From Gammaproteobacteria bacterium (GTDB lineage: Bacteria; Pseudomonadota; Gammaproteobacteria; SZUA-229): 64,000 nucleotides of DNA. Shown here piece by piece: positions 17,346 through 25,642 of this stretch. Position 1 is the stretch's first letter. Each line of letters starts with the position of its first letter. The stretch is from NCBI GenBank assembly GCA_029882215.1, contig JAOULC010000014.1, forward strand, positions 1 through 64,000, given 5' to 3'. The translations under genes and the position numbers were made by a program. Below the pieces are notes generated by a model that had not been told where the DNA came from, searched no databases, and worked only from the letters and a program-made list of their open reading frames with translations.

Positions 17346-18230
17346 ATGAGCAGTGATGCAAATAACACAGCAAGCAGACCTGCGCCTGTTTTATCCAGTG
17401 AAGGACTAAGCCCGACCTATTCTGTTATGGCGACTGATGAATACGGTGAGCAACAGGAAAAACACATTGCCGGCGAGCGGCCGCTTACTATTTATGTTAA
17501 CAAAAAAGAAATTGTGACCCTGATGACACTCGGCACTCAACCCGAGGCGCTGGTATTAGGCTATTTAAGAAACCAGGCTTTTATCGACGATATAGCAGAA
17601 ATAAAATCCGTTCAGGTTGACTGGGAAACAGAATCAGCGGCCATTACCACTCACAACAAACATGACTGGGAAGAAAAACTCAGCAAAAGAACCGTGACCT
17701 CAGGCTGTGGTCAGGGTACGGTTTTTGGCAATATGATGGAACAGCTTGAGAACATAAGATTTGAAAACACTCAAATAAAACAGTCTGTTATTTATGACCT
17801 GCTCGACAATATCAGCAAACAAAATGAAATTTATAAACGTGCCGGTGGTGTGCATGGCTGCGCACTGTGTAAAGACGATCAGCAGTTAATTTTTGTCGAA
17901 GATGTCGGCCGGCATAATGCAGTCGATACCATCTGCGGGCTGATGTGGCTGGATAACATAAGTGGCGAAAACAAGACGTTTTATACCACCGGCCGTTTAA
18001 CGTCTGAAATGGTCATCAAAGTAGCGCAAATGGGCGTACCGGTTATTTTATCCCGTTCCGGCGTGACTCACATGGGCTTTTCTCTGGCACAGCAGCTGGG
18101 GGTTACACTGATTGCCCGTGCCAAGGGTAAACATTTTCTGGCTTTTAACGGCTCAGAGAATATCAGCTTTGATCAGACACCTGATAAAAAACCTCACAGT
18201 CATAAAACCCGTCAGGTCAGTCACTCATGA
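17346..18230 (+). CDS. fdhD: FdhD sulfur-carrier protein for formate dehydrogenase
   Basis: The 294-residue protein transfers sulfur from a cysteine desulfurase to the metal centre of the dehydrogenase, which is needed for activity. The conserved loop reads TVTSGCGQGTVFG with Cys121. The second Cys of the CxxC pair found in E. coli FdhD is Gly here. Further conserved parts are GGVHGCALC and EDVGRHNAVDTI (about 170-198) and FYTTGRLTSEMVIK. It overlaps the next gene by four bases (ATGA), so these genes are translationally coupled. Confidence 0.95.
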   Translation: MSSDANNTASRPAPVLSSEGLSPTYSVMATDEYGEQQEKHIAGERPLTIYVNKKEIVTLMTLGTQPEALVLGYLRNQAFIDDIAEIKSVQVDWETESAAITTHNKHDWEEKLSKRTVTSGCGQGTVFGNMMEQLENIRFENTQIKQSVIYDLLDNISKQNEIYKRAGGVHGCALCKDDQQLIFVEDVGRHNAVDTICGLMWLDNISGENKTFYTTGRLTSEMVIKVAQMGVPVILSRSGVTHMGFSLAQQLGVTLIARAKGKHFLAFNGSENISFDQTPDKKPHSHKTRQVSHS

Positions 18231-19171
18231 GCAATGTCAAAACGATAGAAAACCTTTCAACTGAGCATGAAAACCAGCCACGCTTCATGAATGTAAAACA
18301 GGTTTCAAATTATTTACAGTTGAATGAAAAAAAAATCTATGCCTTAGTCAGCGAAGGAAAAATTCCGGGAACGAAAATTACCGGCAAATGGATGTTTCCT
18401 AAAGCACTGATTGATAACTGGATTATCGAGTCGAGTCATGGCGGCCTGCTCACCGACCGGCTGATTGTTGCAGGCAGCGATGATTCACTTATGCAGCGCG
18501 TTATCATGCAAATCGCCAGTAATATTCAGTCGAATGCGCTGGTCAGCTATACCTGCACCGGCACAAGACTTGGCCTGTCACTGCTCTCACACCATAAGGC
18601 AGACATCTGTGCGATGCATTGGGGTCCTTATGAAGAAAGTCATTTGCGCCACCCGGCTTTATTACAGCAATATGCTCAACATCAGAACTGGGTACTTATC
18701 AGATTATTTAAACGCGAGCAAGGCCTGCTAATCGATAAGGATCTGCTTAAAGCCGTCGATACAGATGATTTGAAAGGCATACTGGAAACCAATCTTCGCT
18801 GGTGCAGCCGTCAGAGCGGAGCCGGTTCACAACGTTTTTTACAGGAAACCCTGCAGCACTTCATGATACAAGAAGATAACCTTAAAATCAGTTGCACCGC
18901 GCTGTCTGAACGTGACTCCGCTTCAAGAATTGCAATGAAACAAGCCGATGTAGCCCCAGGAACCCGCAGCATCGCGACCGAATTCTCACTCGGCTTTATA
19001 CCCATTGGCTGGGAAGCATTTGATGTGGCGCTGTATCGCGGTGTTTATTTCCGTACACTCTTTCAATCACTGCTTGAGGAAATAAAGACTGACACCTGTC
19101 AAAAGCTTGCCGAACAACTGGGCGGCTATGATTTTGCTGAAAGCGGAAAACTTATCTGGTCGGCCGATTAA
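18227..19171 (+). CDS. HTH regulator with periplasmic-binding-protein-like sensor domain
   Basis: The 314-residue protein has an excisionase/MerR-type winged helix at about 20-68 (MNVKQVSNYLQLNEKKIYAL ... GKWMFPKALIDNWI). A PBP-like domain follows (about 75-305), of the sort usually fused to molybdate or tungstate sensing regulators. RQSGAGSQRFLQETL and FSLGFIPIGWEAFDVAL are characteristic stretches. It has no signal peptide, so it acts in the cytoplasm as a one-component regulator. Its place in the moaA-fdhD operon points to sensing oxyanion or cofactor supply for the fdh/moco genes; the ligand is inferred, not shown. Confidence 0.82.
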   Translation: MSNVKTIENLSTEHENQPRFMNVKQVSNYLQLNEKKIYALVSEGKIPGTKITGKWMFPKALIDNWIIESSHGGLLTDRLIVAGSDDSLMQRVIMQIASNIQSNALVSYTCTGTRLGLSLLSHHKADICAMHWGPYEESHLRHPALLQQYAQHQNWVLIRLFKREQGLLIDKDLLKAVDTDDLKGILETNLRWCSRQSGAGSQRFLQETLQHFMIQEDNLKISCTALSERDSASRIAMKQADVAPGTRSIATEFSLGFIPIGWEAFDVALYRGVYFRTLFQSLLEEIKTDTCQKLAEQLGGYDFAESGKLIWSAD

Positions 19172-19580
19172 TCAGCTATACACACCCCATTATTGGGCTA
19201 ATTCGGCAACGGTATCTCTGATGGCCTTTAGCGTCCAGCTGTTAAATCGGTTAATTTATAGCCCAGCTAAAACCCCGGCCTGCAGTCTAGATCTTTACAG
19301 AAATGATGGAGACTGTCATCACCAGCCCACATCATTTAAGGATTAAAATACAGCCACACCTCATTTATTAAATACATCGTAAAATTCATACCGTTCATCC
19401 CGTATTTCAAACACTATATATGTGCATTAATTGTCCAATCTTCAAATATGATAGGATCTGATAATCCCCACACATAAATTTATAATTTAATAATAATTTA
19501 ATAATAATTTAATAAACAAAACGCCCAACCCGCTAATCTTATACCAACGCTATAAGCACTGTAATAATTAAAGAGAATCC
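19172..19580. other. Intergenic region with AT-rich tandem repeat
   Basis: This 409-base gap separates the HTH regulator from a sensor kinase gene. It holds no supported ORF and no GG-N10-GC site. At 19484-19516 an 11-base unit AATTTAATAAT occurs three times in tandem (last base of the third copy differs). A GAGAA-type ribosome site precedes the kinase ATG at 19581. Confidence 0.5.
19484..19516 (+). repeat. Three tandem 11-bp AT-only repeats
   Basis: AATTTAATAAT is repeated at 19484, 19495 and 19506 with one final mismatch. The unit length is close to one helical turn. It lies 65-97 bases before the sensor kinase start and may bend DNA or ease melting. Confidence 0.85.
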
Positions 19581-20960
19581 ATGCAAGCAGTAAAATTCGA
19601 TAAGATAATGATATCTGCATTGATATACGTTATCTGGGTAATCCTCTATGTTGTTGTCGACTATCACCACCATAAATATGAGCTATATACTTCACTGGAT
19701 ACCCGCCTCGAATTAGCCGCCCGTAATTTTATTAGCGTCATCCCGGAGAATTTCCATCACAAGGACCTGGACAAAAATAGCATCAGTAAAGAACAGGATC
19801 TGGAGTTTATTAAGCAGTTTAATAAATACGCCAGACTGAATAATATCCACTATATATACTCCATGATACTGAAAGAGGATAAAATCTATTTTGCAGCATC
19901 CAACGCCACGGCGGCTGACCTTGAAAAAAATAACGGTGGGTTTTATTTTTACCACTATGATGATGCGGCTCCTTATGTTTATCAGGTATTTGAAAATAAA
20001 CAGCCCAGCTTTCATGAAGTCAATAACCAGTGGGGTAGCTATAGAAGTGTCTTTATTCCCTTCACCGCTAAAGACGGAACAGTATATGTGGTTGGTGCTG
20101 ATATACCGTCCGAATACATCGCAGTCAGACTACAGGACGAATTAGTTAAGGCCTCCGTTATTTCTATACTCTTTATTCTCGCAGCGATACCTTTTTTTGT
20201 AGCGTACACAGCCAGGATACATAAATCAAAAGAGATAGAATTTAAAATGAAAACAGCTGAGAATGCAAACAAAGCTAAGTCTGATTTTCTTTCTACCATG
20301 AGCCATGAATTACGTACCCCGCTGAATGTGATTCTTGGTTTTACACAGTTACTTATGCGCGAAGAAAAAAATAATAGCAAGCAGGATGACTTGAAAGAGA
20401 TATATCATGCCGGAAATCATTTACTGGAATTAATCAACCAGGTATTAGATCTGTCAAAAATAGAATCCGGTACCGAGCAGTTATCGATTAAGATTTATAA
20501 ATTATATGATTTACTGAATGACTGCCTGCTCACCATCAGCCCGATTGCGATGGAACGCTCAATTAAAATAGTCAACAACGTTGACCCCATGCCAGCTTAT
20601 GAAATAAATGTAGATAAAACCCGTTTTCGCCAGATTCTTTTGAACCTGTTCTCCAACGCCATCAAATACAATGAGGAATACGGAAAAGTCATCATCGACT
20701 GTGTTCTGCCAGATAAATATAATCTGTGTCTTTCTGTTTCTGACACCGGTAAAGGACTAACACCAGAACAAAAGAGCCAGATTTTCAAACCCTTCAATCG
20801 GGCAGGTGCAGAAAATTCAGATATTAATGGTACCGGTCTGGGTCTGGTAATATCAAAAGATTTAATTGAAAAAATGAATGGCTCAATTGGTTTTGAAAGT
20901 GAGAGTGGTATAGGCAGTCGCTTCTGGGTACAGGTTCCGCTTGCACCAGTCAAACTCTAA
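19581..20960 (+). CDS. Membrane sensor histidine kinase, no partner regulator adjacent
   Basis: The 459-residue protein has membrane helices at about 10-28 and 190-212 around a periplasmic domain of about 160 residues (Cache-like fold is possible: YIYSMILKED, PYVYQVFENK). The phospho-acceptor is His242 in MSHELRTPLNVILG. The ATPase domain has N-box LFSNAIKYN, G1 VSDTGKGL and G2 GTGLGLVISKDLI. There is no receiver domain. It converges on the Cache kinase gene with a 13-base gap, and the only response regulator nearby is the sigma54 activator, so it may be an orphan or a second input to that regulator. Confidence 0.85.
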   Translation: MQAVKFDKIMISALIYVIWVILYVVVDYHHHKYELYTSLDTRLELAARNFISVIPENFHHKDLDKNSISKEQDLEFIKQFNKYARLNNIHYIYSMILKEDKIYFAASNATAADLEKNNGGFYFYHYDDAAPYVYQVFENKQPSFHEVNNQWGSYRSVFIPFTAKDGTVYVVGADIPSEYIAVRLQDELVKASVISILFILAAIPFFVAYTARIHKSKEIEFKMKTAENANKAKSDFLSTMSHELRTPLNVILGFTQLLMREEKNNSKQDDLKEIYHAGNHLLELINQVLDLSKIESGTEQLSIKIYKLYDLLNDCLLTISPIAMERSIKIVNNVDPMPAYEINVDKTRFRQILLNLFSNAIKYNEEYGKVIIDCVLPDKYNLCLSVSDTGKGLTPEQKSQIFKPFNRAGAENSDINGTGLGLVISKDLIEKMNGSIGFESESGIGSRFWVQVPLAPVKL

Positions 20961-20973
20961 GCAGGTTGTCGCA

Positions 20974-23034
20974 TTAAAATGATTCTGTAGCCTGAAGTTC
21001 TGCTACCTGCTCGGGCTCATGCAGCAAAAAGATACTAAAACAACTTCCTGCATCCGGATTATTTTCCACTTTTATTGAACCGCCATAACGCTGAACCAGT
21101 CCAAAGCTGACAGAAAGCCCCAGACCCGTACCGCTCTGCTTTGTTGTATAAAACGGATCAAATACCCTGCTAAGTTTATGTTCAGAAATACCGACTCCAT
21201 TATCTCGTATAATAATAACAACACCTTTATCGTCCCAGTTATTACTTTCGATTTCAAGCCGGCCACTCTCATCACATGATGCCTGAACAGCATTGACGAT
21301 TAAATTGATAATAACCTGCTGCAGTTCCTGCTTATGAATTTTTACTGAAATATCCGCTTTTAAATCCAGCTTAATACCAATGTGATGAGTTTCAACTTCG
21401 TGTTTAACCAGTGGCAAGGTATCTTCAATCAGCTGATTAACATTAACCGAGTCGACATATTCCGATGCCTCACCGCTGCGAGAATACTGTAATAAGCTTT
21501 CTAGAATGGTGCGTATGCGATATACCTGTTCAATAATGAGATCTGACTCATGTTTAACCGGGTTCATTTTTTCACCCATTTCGGCCAGCATCAGTTCCAT
21601 ATTACCCAGGATTACCGCAGTGGGATTATTGATCTCATGCGCTATTCCGGCGGTAAGCTCACCCAGTGATGCCAGCTTTTCAGCCAGCACCAGTTGTTTT
21701 CTGGTTTCGTTTAATAACTGAATATTTTTCTCTAAGGCTTCATTTTTAGTTTGTAGTTCTTTGGTACGTTCCTCCACTTTATATTCGAGCATTTCTGCAG
21801 CATGTAGAATATGTAAATTATGATCATGCAACTGGTCAAGCATCGTATCGAACTGTTTTGCCAGCTCACCAATTTCATCATCGCTATCAACGTCACCAAT
21901 TCGTAACTGTTTGCCAGAGTGCGTACCCCTGACAACAACCATCATTTGCTCTATCGGCTTGAAAATAGATTTTGCACCACGAATTGCGAACCAGCTGGAC
22001 AGTAGCGTCACTATAAAAAATAACAAAAACAGGATCAGTAATGCATTGCGATATATCTGACTAAACGGCGTTTCAAGAAATCCGGCATATAAAATACCAA
22101 CCCGCTGCCCGCCCACATCATAAATCGGTTCATAAGCCGATACATACCAGTTATTAACAACAAAGGCACGGTCAATCCATTTTTCACCCAGGTCTAATAC
22201 TTTACTGCGGACTTCCTTCGACACTCTTGTTCCTAGGGCCCTTTCACCCGAGTCTGCAAGCACATTGGTACTTATTCTGACATCGTCGATAAACACAGTC
22301 ACGGTTCCTAAACTACCCGACATTAAACTGCCGGGCGCATAAACCAGATCACGAATACTGTCGACAAACTTGAAATTTCTGTTCAGCAGCACGCCGCCAT
22401 CCAGTATGGCAATCACACTACCTGTGGCATCCCGCACAGGATAAACCATGCGCAACATCATGCCGCGATCTTCAACTTTATGTTCAATCGGCACTGCATG
22501 CGGCGTATCAATCAGAGTCAGTCTCAGCTGTTTATTCTCAATCGATTTTTCTCGCGCCAGATCTTCCTGAGAAAATATTTCTATTCCGCTTTCCGGCTGA
22601 CCCGATTTTGCGTAACTGAATAACACCGAGTGTTTGCTTTTTGTGTAACCTAAATAAGCAGCTTCATTCAGCCAGTTACCGCTTAAATCTATCAAGTGAA
22701 GAAAATCAAAGTGACTTTCATTTTTTAATGCAGATAATTCATTATTAAGTGTACGGGAGTCCTTTAGATTTAAGCTATTTCTGAAAACATAAGACTCAGC
22801 GAGTTTTTCAAGTTGCGACAGATAATTTTTTTGTTGCTGATAAAACGCATCATGAGTAACAGAAAGATCCGTACTGACTTTCATAAAAAGCTGCTGATAA
22901 CTAAAACTTTGACTCCAGTATGCCGCCATAACAAGAATAACCGGCATAACAATAAATACCGGCAATAAGACCAGTATCAGAAGTTTATATCGCAGATTTT
23001 TATTAATTCTGGCGCGGGTTTTTTTAAAAATCAT
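20974..23034 (-). CDS. Cache-domain sensor histidine kinase (NtrB-like)
   Basis: The 686-residue protein has membrane helices at about 19-40 and 330-350 enclosing a large periplasmic Cache domain (about 45-325; VYPVRDATGSVIAILDGGV and VGILYAGFLETPF are typical). Then follow HAMP (about 351-403), a coiled coil (405-450) and a kinase core with His466 in GIAHEINNPTAVILGN and ATP-binding motifs DNGVGIS and GTGLGLSVSFG. It lies 64 bases downstream of a sigma54 activator gene on the same strand, so the two form a two-component system. The ligand is probably a small molecule sensed outside the cytoplasmic membrane; formate or an oxyanion would fit the context. Confidence 0.9.
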   Translation of the reverse strand: MIFKKTRARINKNLRYKLLILVLLPVFIVMPVILVMAAYWSQSFSYQQLFMKVSTDLSVTHDAFYQQQKNYLSQLEKLAESYVFRNSLNLKDSRTLNNELSALKNESHFDFLHLIDLSGNWLNEAAYLGYTKSKHSVLFSYAKSGQPESGIEIFSQEDLAREKSIENKQLRLTLIDTPHAVPIEHKVEDRGMMLRMVYPVRDATGSVIAILDGGVLLNRNFKFVDSIRDLVYAPGSLMSGSLGTVTVFIDDVRISTNVLADSGERALGTRVSKEVRSKVLDLGEKWIDRAFVVNNWYVSAYEPIYDVGGQRVGILYAGFLETPFSQIYRNALLILFLLFFIVTLLSSWFAIRGAKSIFKPIEQMMVVVRGTHSGKQLRIGDVDSDDEIGELAKQFDTMLDQLHDHNLHILHAAEMLEYKVEERTKELQTKNEALEKNIQLLNETRKQLVLAEKLASLGELTAGIAHEINNPTAVILGNMELMLAEMGEKMNPVKHESDLIIEQVYRIRTILESLLQYSRSGEASEYVDSVNVNQLIEDTLPLVKHEVETHHIGIKLDLKADISVKIHKQELQQVIINLIVNAVQASCDESGRLEIESNNWDDKGVVIIIRDNGVGISEHKLSRVFDPFYTTKQSGTGLGLSVSFGLVQRYGGSIKVENNPDAGSCFSIFLLHEPEQVAELQATESF

Positions 23035-23098
23035 TTGATACTAAAACAATGCTGTTAAAGCGGCTGTTTTGTGTACTGAAATTGTGGGCATAATAGCT

Positions 23099-24505
23099 TC
23101 ACGTCCAGCTCTGAAATTTTCGCTCAAGTGTTTTTCGTGAAACTCCAAGACGACGGGCAGCTTCTGATTTATTACCGGCAGCTGATTCCAGAACTCTCAT
23201 CATATGATGTTTTTCAACATCCTGAATCGTCCAGCTATCCGGGTAGTCGAATTTATCCGCCTCAGCTGCCGCAGAAGTATTTACCGAACTTCTTTGAATG
23301 CAGTCAATAGGTGTTTTCCCCAGCAACAATGAGCGCTCAATAATGTTTTTAAATTCGCGGATATTACCCGGCCAGTGATATGACTGTAAAGCGATAAGGT
23401 CCTGATGATTAAATGGAATAGACTGCACACCGAGTTGTGCCGAGAGCGTTGCTGAGAAATAACTGGCTAATAAGGGGATATCTTCTTTGCGTTCAGCCAG
23501 TGACGGCATCTTAACGGATATAACATTTAAGCGATAAAACAAGTCTTCACGAAAGTTACCTTTTTCAACTTCAGCTGACAGGTCTCTGTTGGTTGCAGCA
23601 ACAATTCTGGTATCTACCGCGACCTCTCGTTCAGAGCCCACAGGCCGGATAACACGTTCTTCCAGCACACGTAATAACTTGGTCTGCATAGCCAGTGGCA
23701 TCTCACCTATTTCGTCCAGAAACAGTGTACCGGCATTGGCATAGGTAAATAACCCCTGTCGTGACTGATGGGCCCCTGTAAAAGCACCTTTAACATGACC
23801 GAACAATTCACTTTCAAGCAAGTCAGGAGAAATAGAGCCGCAGTTAATCGGTACAAAAGCACCTCGTCTGCCGCTGTACTCATGCATTGCTTTGGCGGCC
23901 AGCTCTTTACCGGTACCGGACTCGCCTTCTATTAGTAAGGTCGATGGTGATGGTGCTACCCTCTTAATAACACTACAGACTTCCTTGATGGCATCACTGC
24001 TGCCTACCATGCCATCCATTTCATAGAACTGGTCGACCTGACGCTGTAAAATAAAATTTTGCCGGGTGAGCTGCTGCTTTTCTAGGCAGTTTCTGACCGC
24101 TGATAGCATTTGCTCGACACGAAACGGTTTTAAAATAAAATCAGCCGCACCGGTACGTAAAGCCTGAATAGCCGTATTCATATCAGCAAAAGCCGTCATA
24201 AAAATCACATCGGTTTGCACGCCATTAGCACGCAAGTCCTGTATCCACTCCATGCCGGAGCGTCCGGGCAGCCGAATATCCATTATCATTAAGTCAAAGT
24301 GACAACGTTTTCTTAATGCGTCAGCCTCATCAATGCTTTCAGCTACTTCAATAAGACCACATTCTTTTTTCAGACTTTTTTCCAGAAAATTACGCATCCC
24401 CGGTTCGTCATCAACAATTAAAATGGACGAACCAGAGTAAGTTTTTGTAGCAGCAAGAGCATCAAAATCGTTAACCACTTCTTCATTTGAAGTCATACCA
24501 GCCAT
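23099..24505 (-). CDS. NtrC-family sigma54-dependent response regulator
   Basis: ATG 24505 is chosen because AAAGGGGA lies seven bases upstream; the TTG six codons earlier overlaps that site. The 468-residue protein has a receiver domain (phospho-Asp76 in MIMDIRLPGRSG), an AAA+ domain with Walker A GESGTGKE (about 194-201), the sigma54-contact loop GAFTGA (240-245) and Walker B LFLDEIGE (about 262-269), and a Fis-type helix-turn-helix at the C-terminus (SEAARRLGVSRKTLERK). It needs sigma54 promoters as targets, and four candidate promoters occur in this same island. It is divergent from tupA across a region with inverted repeats that may be its binding sites. Confidence 0.94.
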   Translation of the reverse strand: MAGMTSNEEVVNDFDALAATKTYSGSSILIVDDEPGMRNFLEKSLKKECGLIEVAESIDEADALRKRCHFDLMIMDIRLPGRSGMEWIQDLRANGVQTDVIFMTAFADMNTAIQALRTGAADFILKPFRVEQMLSAVRNCLEKQQLTRQNFILQRQVDQFYEMDGMVGSSDAIKEVCSVIKRVAPSPSTLLIEGESGTGKELAAKAMHEYSGRRGAFVPINCGSISPDLLESELFGHVKGAFTGAHQSRQGLFTYANAGTLFLDEIGEMPLAMQTKLLRVLEERVIRPVGSEREVAVDTRIVAATNRDLSAEVEKGNFREDLFYRLNVISVKMPSLAERKEDIPLLASYFSATLSAQLGVQSIPFNHQDLIALQSYHWPGNIREFKNIIERSLLLGKTPIDCIQRSSVNTSAAAEADKFDYPDSWTIQDVEKHHMMRVLESAAGNKSEAARRLGVSRKTLERKFQSWT

Positions 24506-24546
24506 CAATATCCCCTTTAACAAATGTTAATTTTAAAGTCAGAAAA

Positions 24547-24567
24547 ATTGTAACAAATTATTACAAT
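24547..24567. promoter_or_regulatory. Perfect inverted repeat before the sigma54 activator gene
   Basis: ATTGTAA (24547-24553) and TTACAAT (24561-24567) face each other across seven bases. It lies 42-62 bases upstream of the activator ATG, where a promoter or operator is expected, so it might be an autoregulatory site. AT-rich palindromes also arise by chance. Confidence 0.4.
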
Positions 24568-24637
24568 CAAGAAAGTTATATAGATCTTTCACAGAAAAAA
24601 AACCTAAAGAGCCACCACATTTACCGGATAACTGGAT

Positions 24638-24674
24638 CAATATGACCCACTGTATAAGTATCTGGGACATATTG
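24638..24674. promoter_or_regulatory. Putative enhancer: 12-bp inverted repeat upstream of tupA
   Basis: CAATATGACCCA (24638-24649) and TGGGACATATTG (24663-24674) are inverted with 11 of 12 pairs across a 13-base spacer. The centre is about 135 bases upstream of the expected tupA start, ideal for an NtrC-type activator. The left arm matches the site at 16161. Confidence 0.6.
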
Positions 24675-24764
24675 TCTAATATTTTTTTGCCGCTATTTTT
24701 TCTGTTTACTGATAAAACTGCCAAAAGCTAGCTGCAGGGCAAGCATCAGTGTCACTAAAAGCCA

Positions 24765-24780
24765 TGGCATAAGTTTTGCA
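24765..24780 (+). promoter_or_regulatory. Sigma54 (-24/-12) promoter of the tupABC-mobAB-moeA operon
   Basis: The plus strand reads TGGCATAAGTTTTGCA, a near-consensus sigma54 site with GG at 24766-24767 and GC at 24778-24779. Expected start near 24791, 27 bases before the tupA ATG. Confidence 0.82.
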
Positions 24781-24817
24781 GTAATACATTTTTAATCTCT
24801 TTCAAGACAAAGTATTA

Positions 24818-25642
24818 ATGAATAATAAACTGACTCTATCCAATATAAAACATTTTTTATTACTTTTACTATTAATTAGTAGTTCAGCAAATTCTGATAC
24901 ACTTCGGCTCGCAACCACCACCAGTACAGAAAATTCAGGACTATTAAAAGTACTATTACCTGAATTTGAGAAAGCCAGCAGCTACAAAGTACATGTGATC
25001 GCTGTAGGCACTGGCAAGGCCTTACATATGGGGCAAGCAGGTGATGCGGATGTCATACTGGTACACTCGCGCAAAGCAGAAGAAAAATTCATTGCAGACA
25101 TGCATGGTGTTAATCACCGCAGTGTCATGTATAACGATTTTGTTATCGTTGGCCCGGAGAATGACCCGGCCAATATCTCGGCTACTACAAATGCCGTGCA
25201 AGCACTTAACAATATCGCCCGTGCAAAAGTGATGTTTATTTCCCGGGGTGATAATTCTGGCACGCATAAAAAAGAACTATTACTCTGGCAATCGGCCAGC
25301 ACTAAACCTGATGTTAACTGGTATCGAGAAGCAGGACAGGGAATGGGCAAAGTATTGCAAATGGCGGATGAATTATCCGCTTACACTTTAACCGACAGAG
25401 GCACATGGCTGTCGGTCGCACAAAAATCATCTTTAAAAGTTTTATTTGAAGGCGATAAGCGTCTGTTTAACCCTTATGGTGTGATTGCTGTTAATCCTGA
25501 TAAATATCACGATATTAATTACCTCGGTGCCATGTCATTTATTGCCTGGCTAACCTCTCCTAAAGCTCAGCAAATGATTGCAAACTACCGCATTAATAAC
25601 AAAGTACTGTTTACGCCGATGGCGGTATTGAGCATACAGTAA
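24818..25642 (+). CDS. tupA: Tungstate ABC transporter substrate-binding protein TupA
   Basis: The 274-residue periplasmic protein has a signal peptide (about 1-26). Its mature part opens with LATTTSTENSGLLKVLLP and continues with GTGKALHMGQAGDADVILVHSR, the hallmark of the TupA/WtpA-like oxyanion-binding group and distinct from ModA. FISRGDNSGTHKKELLLW is the second conserved anion-binding region. TupA binds tungstate with high selectivity over molybdate in characterised members; which metal is used here cannot be read from sequence. It is the first gene after a strong sigma54 promoter and its stop overlaps the tupB start. Confidence 0.92.
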   Translation: MNNKLTLSNIKHFLLLLLLISSSANSDTLRLATTTSTENSGLLKVLLPEFEKASSYKVHVIAVGTGKALHMGQAGDADVILVHSRKAEEKFIADMHGVNHRSVMYNDFVIVGPENDPANISATTNAVQALNNIARAKVMFISRGDNSGTHKKELLLWQSASTKPDVNWYREAGQGMGKVLQMADELSAYTLTDRGTWLSVAQKSSLKVLFEGDKRLFNPYGVIAVNPDKYHDINYLGAMSFIAWLTSPKAQQMIANYRINNKVLFTPMAVLSIQ

